DNA from: Adlercreutzia mucosicola DSM 19490
GTDB taxonomy: Bacteria; Actinomycetota; Coriobacteriia; Coriobacteriales; Eggerthellaceae
Direction of reading: 5' to 3'
NCBI RefSeq assembly: GCF_000422625.1
Contig: NZ_AUGK01000004.1
Coordinates: 186,001 to 250,000 of the forward strand
Length of the DNA: 64,000 bases
Positions 61,094 through 64,000 of the stretch are shown here, one piece after another. The notes beneath the pieces are model-generated. The model was given only the letters and a program-made list of their open reading frames with translations, was not told the origin of the DNA and searched no databases. A program made the position numbers and the translations under genes. The first letter of the stretch is position 1. Each line of letters opens with the position of its first letter.

Positions 61094-62113
61094 TTAATTG
61101 AATTTGAAGATCTTCTGGGCGATCTGGTATCCCTTCAGCCCGATCTTCTCGCCGGCTTCGGTGGGCAGGTTCGTGGCCAGGTTCAGGGCATTGGAGCGCA
61201 CACGGCGGTACAGCGAGGGGTTCTGCTCCTTCAGGTAGGCCCAGATGCCCTTCAGATCCTCCTCGTCCTGCTCGCCACCGCGCATGCGCAGAAACACCGA
61301 GCAGATGCACATCATCATGGACAGGTAGTTGCGCAGGTAGTGGCGCAGATGGCGCTCGCGCACCGCCTGGGGGTCCACGTTGTCGATCATCTGGCGGGTG
61401 ACGCGCAGCTGCTGGTCCATGCGGCCCATCATCACCTTCTCGTTGACCGACTGGTCCTCGCGCCCGATGAAGTAGCGGTAGGCGTCCACGTTGAAGTAGC
61501 GGATGGTGCGCACGTACACGAGCGGCTCGTAGACGAAGATATTGTCCACGTAGAAGGTGTGCTCCGGCAGGGTGAGGCCCATTTTGCGCAGCATGTCGGT
61601 GCGGTAGTACACCGAGTGCATGAGCAGGTACTGGGACGGCAGGAAGCTGCCCACGTCGTGCCAGCCGAACTCGTAGCCCTCGGGCAGCACGTTGCCGTAG
61701 CCCATGACCTTCTGCACGCCCTCGTCAACCTTCTCGTAGACGTAGTTGGCCACCACCATGTCGCAGGGCACCGGGGCATCCACCTGGCTGCGCATGTACT
61801 CCATGAGCGGGAACATGGCCGCAGCATCCAGCCAGTCATCGGAGTCCACCACCTTGAAGTAGAAGCCCGTGGCATTGGCGAGCCCCGTGTTCACCGCGCC
61901 GCCGTGGCCCTTGTTGGGCTGGTGGATGGCGCGCACGATATCCGGATAGCGCTCGGCCCATCCGTCGGCGATCTCGGCGGTGTTGTCCTTGGTGGACCCG
62001 TCGTCCACGAGCAGGATCTCGATGTCCTCGCCACAGGCCAGGAGCGTCTCGACGCAATGGTCCATATAGGCGGCGGAATTGAAGCAGGGTACGGCGAAGG
62101 TGATGGTCTTCAT
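61094..62113 (-). CDS. Glycosyltransferase family 2
   Basis: 339 residues from ATG 62113 (AGGAG ten bases upstream). GT-A fold: FAVPCFNSAAYMDHCVETLL, LLVDDGSTKDNT, GGAVNTGL and DSDDW, the nucleotide-sugar and metal (DxD) sites. Only a C-terminal amphipathic tail, no membrane segment. Next to glf, so it may use UDP-galactofuranose or another sugar for a cell-surface glycan. Donor and acceptor unknown. Confidence 0.87.
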   Translation of the reverse strand: MKTITFAVPCFNSAAYMDHCVETLLACGEDIEILLVDDGSTKDNTAEIADGWAERYPDIVRAIHQPNKGHGGAVNTGLANATGFYFKVVDSDDWLDAAAMFPLMEYMRSQVDAPVPCDMVVANYVYEKVDEGVQKVMGYGNVLPEGYEFGWHDVGSFLPSQYLLMHSVYYRTDMLRKMGLTLPEHTFYVDNIFVYEPLVYVRTIRYFNVDAYRYFIGREDQSVNEKVMMGRMDQQLRVTRQMIDNVDPQAVRERHLRHYLRNYLSMMMCICSVFLRMRGGEQDEEDLKGIWAYLKEQNPSLYRRVRSNALNLATNLPTEAGEKIGLKGYQIAQKIFKFN

Positions 62114-62126
62114 AGCTGGGCAACTC

Positions 62127-63407
62127 CTAGGAAACGGCCGGGGTCGCCCCCGTCTCGGCGTCGATGTCATCGGGGGCGTCGGGATGGTCGAGTCGGAACA
62201 TGATGCGCCGGCTGGCCGCCAGGGCGTCTACCACCACTTTGTCCATGTTGAAGTAGCGGTACTGCGCCAAGCGCCCGAGCGGGTAGAAGTTCGGCAGGGC
62301 GTCGGTCAGACGGCGGTAGCGCTCGTAGCGGGCGTCGTTGTCGTCGTCGATGATGGCGTAGTAGGGAATCTGGGTGGCCGGGTCGTCGTAGGGGCGCGGG
62401 TACTCTTTCATGATGGTGGTCTTCGAGCCCGTCTGGCCCGTGAGCCACTTGAACTCCGTGATGCGCGTGTAGTCCTCGGTCACCGTGTAGTTCACCGTGC
62501 CGCAGGGCAGGTGGTAGTTCTCATCGTAGGTCTCGTAGACGAAGTCGAGGGAACGGTAGGGCAAGCGGCCGAAGCGGGCCAAGAACAGCTCGTCCAAAGG
62601 TCCGGTGTACACGATGGGGCCCTCGAAGTCCTCGTCCTTGATGCGGATGGCCTGCAAGGGAGCGTCCTCGGCGCCGCTCTCGAACACCAGCTCGAACACG
62701 CTCTCGGCCTCGGTTTCCAAGCACACGGTGATGCGCTCGTGGCCGAGCAGGTTCTCGAACAGGCGCGTGTAGCCCTCTTCGGGCATGCCCTGGTAGGTAT
62801 CTTGGAAGTAGCGGTCGTCCCGCGAGATGAACACGGGCACGCGCGCCGTTACGGACGGGTCCACCTCCTCGGGGGTGAGCCCCCACTGCTTCTGGGTGTA
62901 GTACAGAAACACGTTCTCGTAGACGAAGTCGGCCACCTCGGCCAGCTCGGGATCGGCCTGGGCGCGCAACTCGTTGAGGGTCACCTTGCGCTCGTCGCCG
63001 AAGGTGGCGATGAGCTTCTCGATGAGGCGGGCGGCCTTCTCGTCCCCGAAGGCAATCTCGAGCGAGCTCTTGTTCACCGGCACCGGCAGGTAGGTGCCAT
63101 ACCAGTCGGCCAGCACGCGGTGCTGGTAGGCCGACCACGCCGAGAAGCGGTTCAGGTAGTCGAAGGCCTCCTGGCTGTTGGTATGGAAGATGTGCGGCCC
63201 GTAGCGGTGCACCAGAATGCCGGCCGCGTCATACTCGTCGTACATGTTGCCGGCGATGTGGTCGCGCTTCTCGATGATGAGCACGTTGAGCGCGGCCTGC
63301 TCGGCCAATTCGCGGGCAGCGACGGCGCCGGCGAATCCCGAGCCCACGACCACGGCGTCAAAATCGGCGATGGCGATGTCGCGGAAGTCAGCGTAGCGAA
63401 CTGTCAT
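62127..63407 (-). CDS. glf: UDP-galactopyranose mutase
   Basis: 426 residues. FAD-binding VVVGSGFAGAVAA (loop GSGFAG 22-27), NMYDEYDAAGILVHRYGPHIFHT and the KWLTGQTGSKTTIMKEYPR segment are hallmarks. It converts UDP-galactopyranose to UDP-galactofuranose through a flavin adduct. GGGGGAG precedes the ATG at 63407. Translationally linked to the GT2 gene by a 13-base gap. Suggests galactofuranose in a surface polymer. Confidence 0.93.
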   Translation of the reverse strand: MTVRYADFRDIAIADFDAVVVGSGFAGAVAARELAEQAALNVLIIEKRDHIAGNMYDEYDAAGILVHRYGPHIFHTNSQEAFDYLNRFSAWSAYQHRVLADWYGTYLPVPVNKSSLEIAFGDEKAARLIEKLIATFGDERKVTLNELRAQADPELAEVADFVYENVFLYYTQKQWGLTPEEVDPSVTARVPVFISRDDRYFQDTYQGMPEEGYTRLFENLLGHERITVCLETEAESVFELVFESGAEDAPLQAIRIKDEDFEGPIVYTGPLDELFLARFGRLPYRSLDFVYETYDENYHLPCGTVNYTVTEDYTRITEFKWLTGQTGSKTTIMKEYPRPYDDPATQIPYYAIIDDDNDARYERYRRLTDALPNFYPLGRLAQYRYFNMDKVVVDALAASRRIMFRLDHPDAPDDIDAETGATPAVS

Positions 63408-63453
63408 GGCGGATGGCTCCCCCTGTCTTCTGTCTTCGCTTATGGCGGAGAGA

Positions 63454-63479
63454 GGGGCGGCTTTCCGGCCGCCCTTTTT
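63454..63479 (+). terminator. Plus-strand terminator between glf and pta
   Basis: GGGCGGC and GCCGCCC flank a short loop and are followed by five Ts on the plus strand. It would end transcription running antisense to glf or a short upstream transcript, rather than glf itself. Confidence 0.5.
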
Positions 63480-63644
63480 CGTCGCGCAATATTGTACCGA
63501 GCCACAGCCGAGCTCTTCCCAAACCCCATACAAACCGAATAATTGGGCACCTCGGCCGCAAATGCGCCCCTGCGCGGCCGTAAAGCCCCACCGGGGCCCT
63601 ATCATGGGGAGGACGCATTCCCGCGCGACGAAAGGACCCCGCCC

Positions 63645-64000
63645 ATGAGTGCATTTCTCGAGACCATGATCGCCCGCGCCAAGGCCGACAAGCAGACCAT
63701 CGTGCTGCCCGAGGGCAACGACGAGCGCACCCTGGCCGCCGCCGAGCAGATCCTCGCCGATGACCTGGCCGACCTCATCATCCTCGGCAGCCCCGACCAG
63801 ATCGCCGGCGCCGGCTACCGGCTCGACGGCGCCCGCATCATCGATCCGCTCACCTCCGAGCTGCGCGCCCCCTTCGCCGAGGAGCTGGCCCGTCTGCGTG
63901 CCGCGAAGGGCATGACGGTAGATGAGGCGATGGCCCTCATGGACAACGAGCTGTACTTCGGCATGATGATGGTGAAGATGGGCGAGGCCGGCGGTCTCGT
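63645..64000 (+). CDS. pta: Phosphate acetyltransferase (partial, N-terminal 118 aa)
   Basis: Begins MSAFLETMIARAKADKQTIVLPEGNDERTL, the conserved start of Pta, and runs off the window. It converts acetyl-CoA to acetyl phosphate for ATP formation by acetate kinase. GAAAGGAC lies before the ATG at 63645 and a possible -10 TATCAT lies at 63600-63605. The gene context suits a fermentative anaerobe. Confidence 0.93.
   Translation, partial: MSAFLETMIARAKADKQTIVLPEGNDERTLAAAEQILADDLADLIILGSPDQIAGAGYRLDGARIIDPLTSELRAPFAEELARLRAAKGMTVDEAMALMDNELYFGMMMVKMGEAGGL

Overview
The window looks like a chromosomal piece of a high-GC, anaerobic gut Coriobacteriia, most likely family Eggerthellaceae (Adlercreutzia/Eggerthella-like). 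The grounds are high GC, the actinobacterial variant of CoaX, Tat-exported lipoprotein flavin reductases paired with polytopic LuxR regulators, an Ech-type hydrogenase and an indolepyruvate oxidoreductase operon. The genus is inference.

Layout. 1-1363: end of a compact minus-strand operon (ssDNA-binding-like protein, small proteins, small membrane proteins) resembling an inovirus-like prophage. 1432-3113: a lipoprotein and the menaquinone prenyltransferase MenA. 3243-15376: minus-strand genes. gluQ is followed by a long overlapping operon, pgsA - vanW-type - paaK2 - ACT2 - dacA - FHA - iorA - iorB - ACT1 - paaK1, which mixes envelope genes with aryl-pyruvate fermentation (IorAB makes arylacetyl-CoA, the ligases handle the CoA/ATP step). 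15508-21034: complete echABCDEF [NiFe] hydrogenase, ferredoxin-linked and so a natural partner of IorAB. 21192-24137: BrnQ transporter and MATE exporter. 24232-28947: accessory stretch of mixed GC with three zinc-ribbon proteins, an unknown protein, a solitary RelB-type antitoxin, a broken ORF and a small hypothetical.

29047-38745: nitrogen and amino-acid block. purF is divergent from a split glutamate synthase (gltA1-gltA2-gltA3) followed by type III glutamine synthetase; then dapF converges on dapL across a strong terminator. A tRNA-Pro(GGG) follows.

39735-51418: respiratory accessory block. Three Tat-lipoprotein FAD reductases each sit next to a membrane-anchored LuxR regulator, with a HemN-like radical SAM gene among them. 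Menaquinone (menA) and hydrogenase/ferredoxin chemistry elsewhere in the window could feed such reductases, but no cytochrome or quinol dehydrogenase partner is encoded here.

51938-57549: housekeeping operon ileS-lspA-rluD-hemH. 57900-64000: degV, dinB, coaX, a GT2 glycosyltransferase, glf and the start of pta.

The most interesting items are the inovirus-like end, the reductase/LuxR trio with inverted-repeat operator candidates, the zinc-ribbon cluster, the repeat tail on EchD, and a dispersed AT-rich repeat near 51.5-51.8 kb.
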